64,000 bases of DNA from Bacteroidaceae bacterium (GCA_017464345.1 JAFUAH010000025.1:1-64000); one strand, 5' to 3'. Positions 27,988-37,743 are shown, counted from the first letter of the stretch. The notes: generated by a model from the letters alone, not told the origin. Numbers and translations: made by a program.

Positions 27988-29859
27988 ATGAAAACAATCA
28001 AGAAATACATTGGAGCGATTATGCTAGGGGGAACAGTGCTGGCTCTTCCCAGTTGCTCCGACACCTGGGACGACCACTATACCCCCGGCGGTGGCGATAA
28101 CACTGCTGCGACCGAAACTTTGTGGGACATCATCTCCAGCAAACCGGAACTGAGCCGTTTCAAGGAGATTGCCGAGAAAACAACTTATTATCGTGATGAG
28201 ATGCATCCACAGAACAACTACACGTTCAAGGACATACTTCAGAGTCCTATGCAGGTGACTGTATGGGCGCCCGAGAACGACGCTTTCACGGATGCAGAAT
28301 TCACTAAGTGGCAAAACTTGCTTGAAAGCAACAACTACACCGTGCACCAGCAGTTACTCGGTAACACCGTCACTATGTGGCGTCAGGTGGCTACAGGTGC
28401 GGGTATTGACACACTGACTATGCTCAACGGCAAGAAGGCGGCCTTCGATAAGCAACAATTCACTATTCAGGGGTTATCGCTTAACGATAAGAATATTGCC
28501 GCCTCCAACGGTACACTGCACACGTTGAAGACAATCCTTCCCTTCAAGTTCAATATCTACGAGTATCTAAAGGATGAGGAAAATGCTACAGCCAACAGCG
28601 TGATGCTCTTTCACGACTACATTGCAGCATACGATACCACTTACTTCGACAAGAACTCTAGTATCGAGGGCAACCCCGACGCAGATGGTAATCCAACGTA
28701 CGTGGATAGTGTCTACATAACCTCGAACTCACTCTTCCGCGGCACACATCGTTTCCCAAAGGATGAGAACACAGAACAGTATGAGATGTATGACGAATGC
28801 TTCGGTGCCAACATCATTGCCGAAGACTCCACCTTTATCGCCATCTTACCCACCGACAATGCTTGGAATCAGGCCATCCAGAAGTTGAAGCCCTATTACA
28901 ACTACGCTGCGAAGTATGCCGATAAAGTGGAACTGAACAAGAGTAGCAACAGTAGCACCGTCTCCCCACGCACCATCAGCAATGTGGACTCGCTGCAAGA
29001 GAAGAGTATCCTCATGGACATCATTTCACCGCTCTGCTTCAATCTCCACTTCCAGCCCAACGGCAGTGGTAACATCGGCCGCTGGCAGTTGGACGACTTC
29101 ATGGCTAACAACAGCAAGGCTGAGTATTTTCTCAACACTTTTGGAGACACCATTCGTTCCAATACGGATGGCACCTGGGACAAGAGCGAGATGCTGAAGG
29201 GCCGGCAAGTATCCGTCAGCAACGGCGTTGCCATTGTGGCTGATGAATGGAACGTACCTGCCAAACTTTACAAACCCGATGTCATCGTGGAAATTAATGG
29301 TAATACCATCTACAATCCCAACATCAAGGGAACCTACGTGAACCGCCCCTTCAGTAACGAGGCAGCAGCAGCGTGGGTGGACAGCACAGGCCGCGTCACC
29401 GAGAATAATTTCTTTTACGTGGCACCAGCTATCGCCGGTGGCGACCCCGTTATTGAATTCAAACTTGTGGGCACGCATGGCGAAAACTATGAAAGTGAAG
29501 TCATGAGTGGTAAATATGATGTCTATGCCGTCATGGTTCCCAATTTCTATCAGACCAGCACCGACAGCATCGAAGGCGACACACTGAAGCACAAGTTCGT
29601 GGCCACCATGTACTACTGCAATGGCGCAGCCACCGGACGTGATGCCAACAAGAAGAGCGGCACAGTGGAATATTTGGGTGAAAAGGTACAGGAAATACTG
29701 CTGTTCGAGGATTTCGAATTCCCCTACAGTTACAAGAACCTGCTCCACTCTTATCCCACATTGCAGCTTACCACCAAGACCACGGGTACTGAACGTAAGA
29801 CCGGCGGTTATAGCAATGACTTCTGTATCGACCGTATCATTCTGAGAAGTAAAGATTAA
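27988..29859 (+). CDS. FAS1-domain surface lipoprotein (second of the pair)
   Basis: This 623-residue lipoprotein (lipobox LPSC, then SDTWDDHY) has FAS1-type motifs at about residue 88 (VTVWAPENDAFTDAEF) and about 284 (FIAILPTDNAWNQAI). The C-terminal third is beta-rich (for example KYDVYAVMVPNFYQTS) and resembles the C-terminal part of the preceding lipoprotein in general layout. It is followed 4 bp later by the second SusC. Like its neighbour it is probably a surface glycan-binding partner of the two transporters; no enzyme motif is visible. Confidence 0.75.
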   Translation: MKTIKKYIGAIMLGGTVLALPSCSDTWDDHYTPGGGDNTAATETLWDIISSKPELSRFKEIAEKTTYYRDEMHPQNNYTFKDILQSPMQVTVWAPENDAFTDAEFTKWQNLLESNNYTVHQQLLGNTVTMWRQVATGAGIDTLTMLNGKKAAFDKQQFTIQGLSLNDKNIAASNGTLHTLKTILPFKFNIYEYLKDEENATANSVMLFHDYIAAYDTTYFDKNSSIEGNPDADGNPTYVDSVYITSNSLFRGTHRFPKDENTEQYEMYDECFGANIIAEDSTFIAILPTDNAWNQAIQKLKPYYNYAAKYADKVELNKSSNSSTVSPRTISNVDSLQEKSILMDIISPLCFNLHFQPNGSGNIGRWQLDDFMANNSKAEYFLNTFGDTIRSNTDGTWDKSEMLKGRQVSVSNGVAIVADEWNVPAKLYKPDVIVEINGNTIYNPNIKGTYVNRPFSNEAAAAWVDSTGRVTENNFFYVAPAIAGGDPVIEFKLVGTHGENYESEVMSGKYDVYAVMVPNFYQTSTDSIEGDTLKHKFVATMYYCNGAATGRDANKKSGTVEYLGEKVQEILLFEDFEFPYSYKNLLHSYPTLQLTTKTTGTERKTGGYSNDFCIDRIILRSKD

Positions 29860-29863
29860 GACT

Positions 29864-32800
29864 ATGAAAAAGACAAGCAATAGATTCTTGCACATAGACC
29901 TCAAAAGAGGGTTGTGCTTAGCCATGCTTTCGTGCGTATGTTTCTCTACTGTGTATGCTCAGGCTGAAACAGAAGAAGAGGATGCTGCAGCGGTCAATGT
30001 CTACAACAAGCGCAAGGCAGAAAAAGAGAAAGCAGAGAAACAGTATCCCATGCAGACGGTGAAGGGAATAGTCACCGACAATGCTACAGGTAATCCATTG
30101 GGCGGTGTACGCATTCAGGCTCTGGGCTACGAGAAATACTCAGTTCTGACTGAGGAAGACGGAACCTACAGCATCGACGTACCAGAATTCGTGCACACAT
30201 TGTATCTCTATGTTCCTGGTTACGCTACCCAGCAGTTGGCCATCAAGAAGGGCAAGGAAGCCAATGCTTCCATGCTGAGCGATGTCTTCAACAGCTACTA
30301 TACTGATGGCACGAACATTACCGCCAAGGCCACTGCCCATCTGGACCAGACAAGTAGCCTCACAGTAGAGACAGACATGGAAAATAAACTGGCCGGTGCT
30401 CTGCACAGCATCAGTCGCAGCGGATTGCCCGGCCAAGGAGCCTACCTTTCCATTCGTGGCGTAAATTCGCTCAATGCCAATGCTCAGCCACTTATTGTCA
30501 TCGATGGTAACATCATCGACCCCGAATATGAGCGTACCAGCCTCCATGCAGGTTATTTCAATAACTTACTGGCTGGCATCGACCCCGAAAATGTGGAAAG
30601 CATCGAAGTGCTGAAGAATGGTACTGCTCTCTACGGTGCCAAGGGGGGCAATGGTGTCATCATTATCAAGACCAAGCGCGGACACAGCATGACCACAAAA
30701 ATCAACGTTCGCCTCTATGGTGGTACGGAGTTCACTCCTAAACGACTGGACATGCTCAATGGCAATCAGTATCGCAGCTATCTGGGCGACCTGACAAAGA
30801 CCGTGAAAGACGTGGACGTTCTGAATGGCCTCAACGGCATTGACAATGTCAATTGGGCCTTCCTCAACGACAATCCCACGAACTATTATTACAAGGTTTT
30901 CCACAACAATACTGACTGGCAGAAAGATATGTATCATAACACCTTTGTCCAGAACTACAAGATTAATGTGGAGGGTGGCGATGAAATCGGCATGTACTCC
31001 CTGTCCTTGGGCTACAGCAAGGCTGATGCGACCCAAAAGGGAACAGACTTTAGCCGTCTGAATCTGCGCTTCAACACCGACATCAAGATTGCCAGCAAAC
31101 TATCCACTGGTCTGGACATTGCCTACAATCAGACTGCCTACAATGTGTTGGACAACGGATGGAGCGAAGACTACGACATGCAGAACATCGGCAGTACTAA
31201 TGTGCTGGGTCTCATTCAGAGTCCCATGCTCAATCAGTATGCCTACTATCACGACGACAATCTGGGTTACTTGATGCGTTCCAACGACTACGCAGGTAAG
31301 TATGCCAGTGGTGACAACACCACATGGGTACAAAATCCCTTCAAGTTCCCCAGCTACATGGGCATCAACGAGAGTCTACGCAACCCCTATTGGATATTAC
31401 AGAACGGCCAGGGTAAGAACAAGAATTACGCTGAACTGACACAAATTAACATCAATGTCAGTCCCAAATACCAAATCACCAAGCAGTTTAGCATCAGCGA
31501 TCGCTTCAATTACCAGTTGAACCGCAACAATGAGAAGTATTTCCTTCCCAGTTCGGGTGCTACTCCCTACATGCTGACAGACTTAGGCACCATCCATGCC
31601 GTGCTGAAGTCTCAGTTCACCAAGGAAACAACCCTGAACAACGACTTACGTCTGGAATGGAAGAACAGCTATGGTGCACATAATGTGGATGTATTCGGCG
31701 GATGGCGCTACAATAACTATAGTTATTCCTACAGCTTCATGCGCGGATACAACAACGAAAATGACAAGCTGCCCAACATCTCGAAGAACATGCAGTACAT
31801 CAACTACGGCGGTTCGAAGGACAACTGGGTGGACATGACCTACTATTTGGATGCTTCCTACAACTTTGCCCATAAGTATTTTGCAGACTTCACTATCAGC
31901 AGTCAAGCCAGTAGCAAGTTCGGTAACAACACTAAGGACGGCTTCCAACTCGGTGGTGTCAGCTGGGGCATCTTCCCCAGCCTGCAACTTGGCTGGCTCA
32001 TCAGCAATGAGAAGTGGTTTAAGACGGGCAAGGGCATCAATTACCTGAAACTGACAGCAGGCGTGGATCAGAGCGGTAATGACGACCTGGATTACTATGC
32101 AGCCCGTACCTACTGGGAAAGCCAGCGCGTAACAGAAAACACCGTTGGTCTGGTGCTGAGCAACATTGAGAACAGTACCATCCAGTGGGAAACTGTGACA
32201 AAATGGAATGTTGGCCTTGAAGGCTCCTTCCTCAACAATCGTCTCCATGCAGCCATTGACCTCTATCGCCATAAGGTGGACAATCTGCTTACCATCAAGG
32301 ATCTGGAATACGTCTCTGGTATGCAAAAATACTGGACCAATGAAGGCTCCATGCGCAATACGGGCTTCGACTTCTCTGTCAATGCAGCCTTGCTGAACAA
32401 GAAAGACTGGAAGTGGGAAGTTGGAGGAACCATTGGGCACTACAATAACCAAATCACCAGCCTGCCCAACAACAGTCAGGTAACGTTGCCTGGTGGAAAG
32501 GTCGTCAACGGCTATATCAGTAGCATCTATGGTCAGGAAAACATCCTGACTGCCGTAGGTTATGCCTCCGGAAGTTTCTTTGGCTGGCAGACTGCAGGAG
32601 TCTTTGCCGACAATGCCGAGGCCACTGCTGCCAATCTGAGATACCCCACTGGCTTGGCAGATGCTGCCAACCAGTATCGTCCCTTCCAGGCTGGCGACGT
32701 ACACTTCATCGACCAGAATGGTGACGGCATCATTGACGACCAAGATAAGGTGGTCATTGGCAATCCCAATCCCGACATCTATGGTAACCTCTACACCAGC

Positions 32801-33268
32801 CTCACCTGGAAGAACCTTCGTCTGGATGTGAACTTCAAGTACTCACTCGGCAACGACATCTACAACTACCAGCGTTCTATACTTGAAGGCATGAACACCA
32901 CCTACAATCAGACGATTGCCGTGCTGAACCGCTGGACTTACGAAGGTCAGCGCACCTCTATCCCCAAGGTTTGCTACAACACCAGCGACGACTGGCGCAA
33001 CAATGAGCGTATGAGTGACCGCTGGATCGAGGACGGTAGTTATCTAAAGCTGAAGAACGTTCGTCTGACCTATACCATCCCCTACTCCAACAGTTGGCTC
33101 CAAGGGTTGAAGGTCTGGGCTGAAGGCAATAATCTGTGCACCATCACACGCTATTTGGGTACCGATCCTGAAACCTCAGTTCGCAATAGTTCGCTCTATC
33201 AGGGCATCGATGCCGGACTCGTTCCCAGTGGCCGGAGCCTGAACATTGGTGTGTCTATCAACCTGTAA
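29864..33268 (+). CDS. Second SusC/RagA-family TonB-dependent outer-membrane transporter
   Basis: The 1134-residue product has an unusual N-terminus: a long signal (to about residue 34, VYAQA) followed by an acidic then Lys/Glu-rich segment (about 35-62) before the carboxypeptidase-regulatory-like domain (VKGIVTDNATGNPLGG). The plug reads GALHSISRSGLPGQGAYLSI and PLIVIDGNIIDPEY, then IEVLKNGTALYGAKGGNGV. The barrel fills the remainder. It differs from the first SusC throughout the plug, so it is not a recent duplicate. It lies 50 bp before its SusD, the gap being filled with tandem repeats. Confidence 0.94.
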   Translation: MKKTSNRFLHIDLKRGLCLAMLSCVCFSTVYAQAETEEEDAAAVNVYNKRKAEKEKAEKQYPMQTVKGIVTDNATGNPLGGVRIQALGYEKYSVLTEEDGTYSIDVPEFVHTLYLYVPGYATQQLAIKKGKEANASMLSDVFNSYYTDGTNITAKATAHLDQTSSLTVETDMENKLAGALHSISRSGLPGQGAYLSIRGVNSLNANAQPLIVIDGNIIDPEYERTSLHAGYFNNLLAGIDPENVESIEVLKNGTALYGAKGGNGVIIIKTKRGHSMTTKINVRLYGGTEFTPKRLDMLNGNQYRSYLGDLTKTVKDVDVLNGLNGIDNVNWAFLNDNPTNYYYKVFHNNTDWQKDMYHNTFVQNYKINVEGGDEIGMYSLSLGYSKADATQKGTDFSRLNLRFNTDIKIASKLSTGLDIAYNQTAYNVLDNGWSEDYDMQNIGSTNVLGLIQSPMLNQYAYYHDDNLGYLMRSNDYAGKYASGDNTTWVQNPFKFPSYMGINESLRNPYWILQNGQGKNKNYAELTQININVSPKYQITKQFSISDRFNYQLNRNNEKYFLPSSGATPYMLTDLGTIHAVLKSQFTKETTLNNDLRLEWKNSYGAHNVDVFGGWRYNNYSYSYSFMRGYNNENDKLPNISKNMQYINYGGSKDNWVDMTYYLDASYNFAHKYFADFTISSQASSKFGNNTKDGFQLGGVSWGIFPSLQLGWLISNEKWFKTGKGINYLKLTAGVDQSGNDDLDYYAARTYWESQRVTENTVGLVLSNIENSTIQWETVTKWNVGLEGSFLNNRLHAAIDLYRHKVDNLLTIKDLEYVSGMQKYWTNEGSMRNTGFDFSVNAALLNKKDWKWEVGGTIGHYNNQITSLPNNSQVTLPGGKVVNGYISSIYGQENILTAVGYASGSFFGWQTAGVFADNAEATAANLRYPTGLADAANQYRPFQAGDVHFIDQNGDGIIDDQDKVVIGNPNPDIYGNLYTSLTWKNLRLDVNFKYSLGNDIYNYQRSILEGMNTTYNQTIAVLNRWTYEGQRTSIPKVCYNTSDDWRNNERMSDRWIEDGSYLKLKNVRLTYTIPYSNSWLQGLKVWAEGNNLCTITRYLGTDPETSVRNSSLYQGIDAGLVPSGRSLNIGVSINL

Positions 33269-33318
33269 GACGTTGAGAGTTGAAAGTTGAAAGTTAAAAG
33301 TTTTGACAATTGACAATT
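33267..33318. repeat. Short tandem repeat before the second SusD
   Basis: GTTGAGA/GTTGAAA units followed by two copies of TTGACAA fill the gap between SusC and the SusD start codon. Confidence 0.75.
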
Positions 33319-35565
33319 ATGAAAAACAAAGCTATTATAAGTTTACTGATGGGGTGCATGGCCATGGGCACGATGACCACATCATGCGAAGACATGCTCT
33401 CCCCCGATAGCGAGCGCCATAGTTACACCGTGGCTCAGGACACGCTCTACAGCTATTGGGGCATCATCAAGTCCCTCCAAAACGTGGCAGAGCGCTATGT
33501 AGTGTTGGGCGAATGCCGTGGCGAACTCATTAGTGGCACGGGCTATATCAGCGATTCCATCACGGCCATCCTGGACTATGACATGAGCAAGGCCGTGGAC
33601 GGCAGTTGCCGTTATCTGAAGGTCAGCGATTACTACCACATCATCAACTCCTGCAATGCTTATTTAGCCTACTGCGACCGTGAGCGCAAGACGGGTACGC
33701 TGCAGCCCTACATGCTGAAGGAGGCCGCCCAGGTGGAGGCCATCCGTGCATGGGTCTACCTGCAGATGGTCCAGGTCTATGGCGAGGTTCCTTTCTACAC
33801 TGAGCCTCTGCTCACCACCGACGACATCAGTGCCTTCATGCAGAGCCACCGTACGGTGACCATCGACAATCTGGCCGACGAATTGGCACCCAGCCTGACA
33901 CAGGCCTTGCAGATTGAGAATGAGTATGGTATGCCGGAGTACAACACTTACAATAAGGTCTGCCACAGTTCCAAGGTGATGATTCCTCTCAACGTCATCC
34001 TTGGCGACCTCTATCTGGCCAAAGGCGACAAGGCCAGTTGCACCTTGGCAGCACAGTACTACTATGACTACTTGTCTAACACGCAAGACTTGGGCCGTGT
34101 GATTCCCGGTGGCACGATTCCTACGAACATTCACTATGGGTTTAAAGCTGATGGTATGGAGCAACCCATATATTTGCACACTGGCGAAATTCCTTGGTCA
34201 TCGACAGGTGCAGTTAGCAGCACGCAAGAAGCCATGACTGCCATACCCTCCTCCACTAACAAACTTTGGGGTACCGTTCTCCGTGGTGTCAATGCCCTGT
34301 ATGGCTACGACAGTGAAATCCGTGTACGCACAGAGGACACCAGTGACACCACTTCCACCACCAGTGCCTCCATTGTCCTGACCGCGAAGTACGACGTGAA
34401 GCAGCTGACCGCCAGTGACGCCTACTTCAACCTTTGCAAGGCCCAGGACTTCGAACTCTACATTGCTGCCAATGCATCACAAACCGAAGGTGCCAAGCCT
34501 ACCGTAGACCCAGAAATAGGTGATGCACGCCAGTACTGGGTAAATGATATTTTCCAGACCTATCCCAACGGACTGCGTAGCACTGAGAAGTTCATCACCA
34601 AACTGAATCCACATGGTGCCTTCAGTACGGTTGGGTACATGATATACCGCAAGAGCATGATATGGTTGCGCTATGCAGAAGCCCTGAACGGTGCTGGCTA
34701 TCCCAGCTATGCCTTTGCTATCCTGAAGAATGGTCTTTGCAATAATGACAGTTGGTATCCCACAGTCATTGATCCTGCCGAAATAACCAATGATTGGTAT
34801 TCCACAAATTATGTTACAAATTATGACTATGCCATCAAAGAACGGGTATGGGTGTTGCTCAATGACTCTTTAGAACATTGGCCTACAAGCAAAGACTACT
34901 TCGACACAAGTGACGAAATGGAAGATTCACTGGTCTATTACGTAGACAACGGCATCATGACAGAAGACGAAGCCAATGCTTTATACAAGTATTACAATAT
35001 TCGTTCTTTCGAGAACTACCCAGACACCAACAGTGTAGCTGTACTTAACTACATCGATGCCCGTGAGGTTAAACGTGCCCCCAGTTTCCTGAACTTCAAG
35101 TTCTCGTCACTAGATGGAGAAAATTTAGACGAGATTTTCTGGCGTCCAGCACTGAATTCTAATAACTTGAATTTTACGGCCAGAGCCTTGACAAGCAGCG
35201 ATGTAAAGATATCCCATGGTATCCATAGCCACGGGTGTGGTGCGTTGCGTTACAACGAGCGGAACAGTGTTTACAACTACGTGGACATGGTGGCCAAGAA
35301 GGCAGCAGACTATGGCTATACTCTCAGCAAAGAGGACATCTATAGCGGCAGTTACGACGATGTTGTGCAGAAGGCTGTCGAAGACCTCATTGTGGACGAA
35401 GAAGCGCTGGAACTGGCTTTCGAAGGCTGTCGTTTCTTTGACTTGCTGCGTGTGGCTCACCGACGCAACGACCCCAGTTATCTGGCCAAGCGTGTAGCTC
35501 TTCGCAATCCCGCTCTGCAGGGTAAACTCATGAATCCCAGAAACTGGTACTTCCCCTTACCCTAA
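33319..35565 (+). CDS. Second SusD/RagB-family outer-membrane lipoprotein
   Basis: This lipoprotein of 748 residues pairs with the second SusC. The ATG at 33319 is preferred to TTG 33310, which lies inside the repeat and would add only three residues before the basic start of the signal peptide. The lipobox is TTSC, then EDMLSPDSERHSY. SusD features are EAAQVEAIRAWVYLQMVQVYGEVPFY in the TPR region and the C-terminal EALELAFEGCRFFDLLRVAHRR. It is about 150-200 residues longer than common SusD proteins; the extra length seems to lie between about 330 and 620, including the segment around TSDEMEDSLVYYV. The operon ends after it at a strong terminator. Confidence 0.92.
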   Translation: MKNKAIISLLMGCMAMGTMTTSCEDMLSPDSERHSYTVAQDTLYSYWGIIKSLQNVAERYVVLGECRGELISGTGYISDSITAILDYDMSKAVDGSCRYLKVSDYYHIINSCNAYLAYCDRERKTGTLQPYMLKEAAQVEAIRAWVYLQMVQVYGEVPFYTEPLLTTDDISAFMQSHRTVTIDNLADELAPSLTQALQIENEYGMPEYNTYNKVCHSSKVMIPLNVILGDLYLAKGDKASCTLAAQYYYDYLSNTQDLGRVIPGGTIPTNIHYGFKADGMEQPIYLHTGEIPWSSTGAVSSTQEAMTAIPSSTNKLWGTVLRGVNALYGYDSEIRVRTEDTSDTTSTTSASIVLTAKYDVKQLTASDAYFNLCKAQDFELYIAANASQTEGAKPTVDPEIGDARQYWVNDIFQTYPNGLRSTEKFITKLNPHGAFSTVGYMIYRKSMIWLRYAEALNGAGYPSYAFAILKNGLCNNDSWYPTVIDPAEITNDWYSTNYVTNYDYAIKERVWVLLNDSLEHWPTSKDYFDTSDEMEDSLVYYVDNGIMTEDEANALYKYYNIRSFENYPDTNSVAVLNYIDAREVKRAPSFLNFKFSSLDGENLDEIFWRPALNSNNLNFTARALTSSDVKISHGIHSHGCGALRYNERNSVYNYVDMVAKKAADYGYTLSKEDIYSGSYDDVVQKAVEDLIVDEEALELAFEGCRFFDLLRVAHRRNDPSYLAKRVALRNPALQGKLMNPRNWYFPLP

Positions 35566-35588
35566 CCCAGAAACAAACTTTGATATGC

Positions 35589-35623
35589 AAAAAGAGGTAT
35601 GCTCGCACGGCATACCTCTTTTT
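35589..35623. terminator. Bidirectional intrinsic terminator
   Basis: AAAAAGAGGTATGC (35589-35602) and GCATACCTCTTTTT (35610-35623) form a perfect 14-bp stem with a 7-nt loop. The A-run on one side and T-run on the other let it end both the + strand Sus unit and the minus-strand comEC transcript that converge here. Confidence 0.92.
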
Positions 35624-35639
35624 GTTTGTCATACGAAGT

Positions 35640-36920
35640 TTATGAACTTAATGAGTAGACAATGGCCGAAAAGATGAGCACAAGAGCACTCAGCAGATAG
35701 GGCCAAGTGCGGAAAAACATGGCCCAGCGATAGCGGGGAACGTCAAGTCTAGGCTTTTGCAAAGCATCCAATGAAGGCAAGATAGCAAGACCTGCCACAT
35801 AGAGTAGCACCACACATCCCCAAGAAAAATGCACACCTGCGACCTCATTCCCTGGTAACTGTACTGCGAAGGTCATCAACGAATGTTGTATGGTGACCAT
35901 GCCCTCCAACTGTGGACGTAGAATACCTATCAATGTTGGCAATAGTAAAAGCAGGACACCCTCGTAGATGATGAGCGTGGCCAACGACACGTACAAGGGA
36001 CTAAACAAAAGGCCCATCAAACTGATACGATGGAAGTAGTGCAGTAATAACGGCAGGACACCCATCTGGGCCGACAGGGAAATCAGCCATGCCTTCCATA
36101 ACCAACGGGCCCACATAGAGCGAGGCATCCCAATGGCGACTAAACGGCGATAGTAGAGTAGAAGCCCCATGACTGCCGAGAAGGAGAGTTGAAATCCCAC
36201 ATCGAATAGCATGGCCGGACTCAGCAAGAGCAGCAGAAAGGCAGAGAAACCTAAGGTATGCCATGTGTCGTGCCCCACCAGCCGCATCTGGGCTATGACC
36301 ATCAGAGACATCATCAGTGAAGCCCGACACAGGGATACAGGGAAGCCCACCACCAAGGCATAGCCCCACATCAATGACAGACCCACAAATCCCACTCCAT
36401 AGCGCCAACGATATTGGAGCAGACGCAGGAGACATAGGTTGAAGAGTCCGAACAATATCCCTAAATGTAGCCCTGAAAGGGCCAGTATGTGGCTGGCCCC
36501 GGACTGTTGGTAAAGCCCACGAAGCGAGTCGGGCAAGTGTGCACGCTGTCCTAAGAGCATGGCCTGCAGGAGGTATATGGTATCCTCTGGCAGTCCGATG
36601 TTTCCCAGTCTCTGACAAAGCATCGTCAGGCAATGGGCCGCCCATACGGAATGCCCGTCAGCCAACAGGACAAACGGTGGCAGACAGGCGCGAATGAAAC
36701 CTATCGCCAGAAAAAAGACGAAGAGAGCCAGACAGGCAAGCTCTCCCCTACGTCTTACAGCAAAGACGGATAACGAAAATGCGGCCAATACCCAAGGGCA
36801 CACATAAGACCACAACGTATCACCCACAGGCAGACCACACCGATACAATGTGTCGGCCAACAAAATGCCAGCGGACAAAGCTGCCGCTAACCAAAGGAAT
36901 AGGAAACGTCCAGATAGCAC
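35640..36920 (-). CDS. Short ComEC/Rec2-family membrane protein (DNA uptake channel family)
   Basis: ComEC forms the inner-membrane channel for single-stranded DNA in natural transformation. The 426-residue product has the Competence domain with its hallmark SGASHILALSGLHLGILF and about ten hydrophobic helices. Compared with full-length ComEC (about 700-800 residues), the N-terminal OB-fold region is reduced and the C-terminal metallo-beta-lactamase domain is missing. I see no frameshift remnant beyond either end, so the short form seems natural. Start is GTG at 36920. It lies 18 bp after rpe and is probably cotranscribed with it. Confidence 0.85.
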   Translation of the reverse strand: MLSGRFLFLWLAAALSAGILLADTLYRCGLPVGDTLWSYVCPWVLAAFSLSVFAVRRRGELACLALFVFFLAIGFIRACLPPFVLLADGHSVWAAHCLTMLCQRLGNIGLPEDTIYLLQAMLLGQRAHLPDSLRGLYQQSGASHILALSGLHLGILFGLFNLCLLRLLQYRWRYGVGFVGLSLMWGYALVVGFPVSLCRASLMMSLMVIAQMRLVGHDTWHTLGFSAFLLLLLSPAMLFDVGFQLSFSAVMGLLLYYRRLVAIGMPRSMWARWLWKAWLISLSAQMGVLPLLLHYFHRISLMGLLFSPLYVSLATLIIYEGVLLLLLPTLIGILRPQLEGMVTIQHSLMTFAVQLPGNEVAGVHFSWGCVVLLYVAGLAILPSLDALQKPRLDVPRYRWAMFFRTWPYLLSALVLIFSAIVYSLSS

Positions 36921-36938
36921 AGGAGGAACGTCCTACTG

Positions 36939-37586
36939 TCACGTAAGTGACTTCAAGGCATCGATGCGGGCCGATGGATGCTCTGTGCCGAAGACGAACG
37001 AACCGGCCACCAGAACATCAGCCCCGACGCTGGCCAACTGTCGCCCAGTCTCCAGATTTACGCCACCATCTATCTCTATCAAGGCTTGGCTGCCCGACTC
37101 CTGAATGAGCCGACGCAACTGCTCCACTTTACGCAGCGTGTTGGGAATGAACTTCTGACCGCCAAAGCCCGGATTGACAGACATCAGCAGGACGAGTTCC
37201 ACCTCGCCAATGATATCCTGCAGGAGGTGCACGGGTGTGGAGGGACAGAGTGTGATGGCCGGATGAAGCCCGGCCTCACGTATCTGCTGAAGCACCCGAT
37301 GATGGTGAGTAACGGCCTCATAGTGGATGTTCATATAGTGGGCACCCAGTTCGGCCACCTGCGGAATGAACTTCTGGGGCTCCACTATCATGAGATGCAC
37401 GTCAAGGGGCTTCTGACACAGACGAGCCACATGCTTCAAGACTGGAAATCCGAAGGAGATGTTGGGCACAAAGACCCCATCCATGACATCGAGGTGGAGC
37501 AAGTCGGCACGGCTCTGATTGAACCATTCCATCTCCTGTGCCAAATGACCAAAGTCGGCACTGAGCAACGATGGTGCTACTAACAT
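36939..37586 (-). CDS. rpe: Ribulose-phosphate 3-epimerase
   Basis: Rpe interconverts ribulose 5-phosphate and xylulose 5-phosphate in the pentose phosphate pathway. The 215-residue TIM barrel shows APSLLSADFGHLAQE, LHLDVMDGVFVPNISFG with metal-binding Asp, PLDVHLMIVEP with the metal-binding His, VLLMSVNPGFGGQKF and EIDGGVN with the second catalytic Asp. Length is normal. Its ATG overlaps the stop of a 32-codon open frame immediately upstream, which suggests translational coupling. Confidence 0.97.
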   Translation of the reverse strand: MLVAPSLLSADFGHLAQEMEWFNQSRADLLHLDVMDGVFVPNISFGFPVLKHVARLCQKPLDVHLMIVEPQKFIPQVAELGAHYMNIHYEAVTHHHRVLQQIREAGLHPAITLCPSTPVHLLQDIIGEVELVLLMSVNPGFGGQKFIPNTLRKVEQLRRLIQESGSQALIEIDGGVNLETGRQLASVGADVLVAGSFVFGTEHPSARIDALKSLT

Positions 37587-37678
37587 GACTTTAAGGGCTT
37601 GTAGGTTCTGGCGAAGTTGAGAATGTATTGCACTACCACAGGATTGGGTTGTAGTGTGTAGGGAGGTAGAGGTTGCAT
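37580..37678 (-). CDS. Possible small protein (32 aa) coupled to rpe
   Basis: On the minus strand an ATG at 37678 opens 32 codons (starting MQPLPPYTLQ and ending ARTYKPLKSC) and stops at TAG 37582-37580, overlapping the rpe start by 7 bp. The peptide is Pro-rich at the start, then has a short amphipathic stretch (VVVQYILNFARTYKP). It is not a known leader peptide to me. The overlap with rpe and the balanced composition argue for translation, but 32 codons could also arise by chance. Confidence 0.4.
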   Translation of the reverse strand: MQPLPPYTLQPNPVVVQYILNFARTYKPLKSC

Positions 37679-37743
37679 CATAGGCTGTCCATGGAATTAA
37701 GAATTATGTGATTTGAGATACTTTCCATTTTTATAACGAAAGA

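Noticed and set aside
35640..36920. ComEC pseudogene
   Set aside because: The frame is intact, neighbours are close on one side and the terminator is directly on the other, so no lost exon-like remnants exist.
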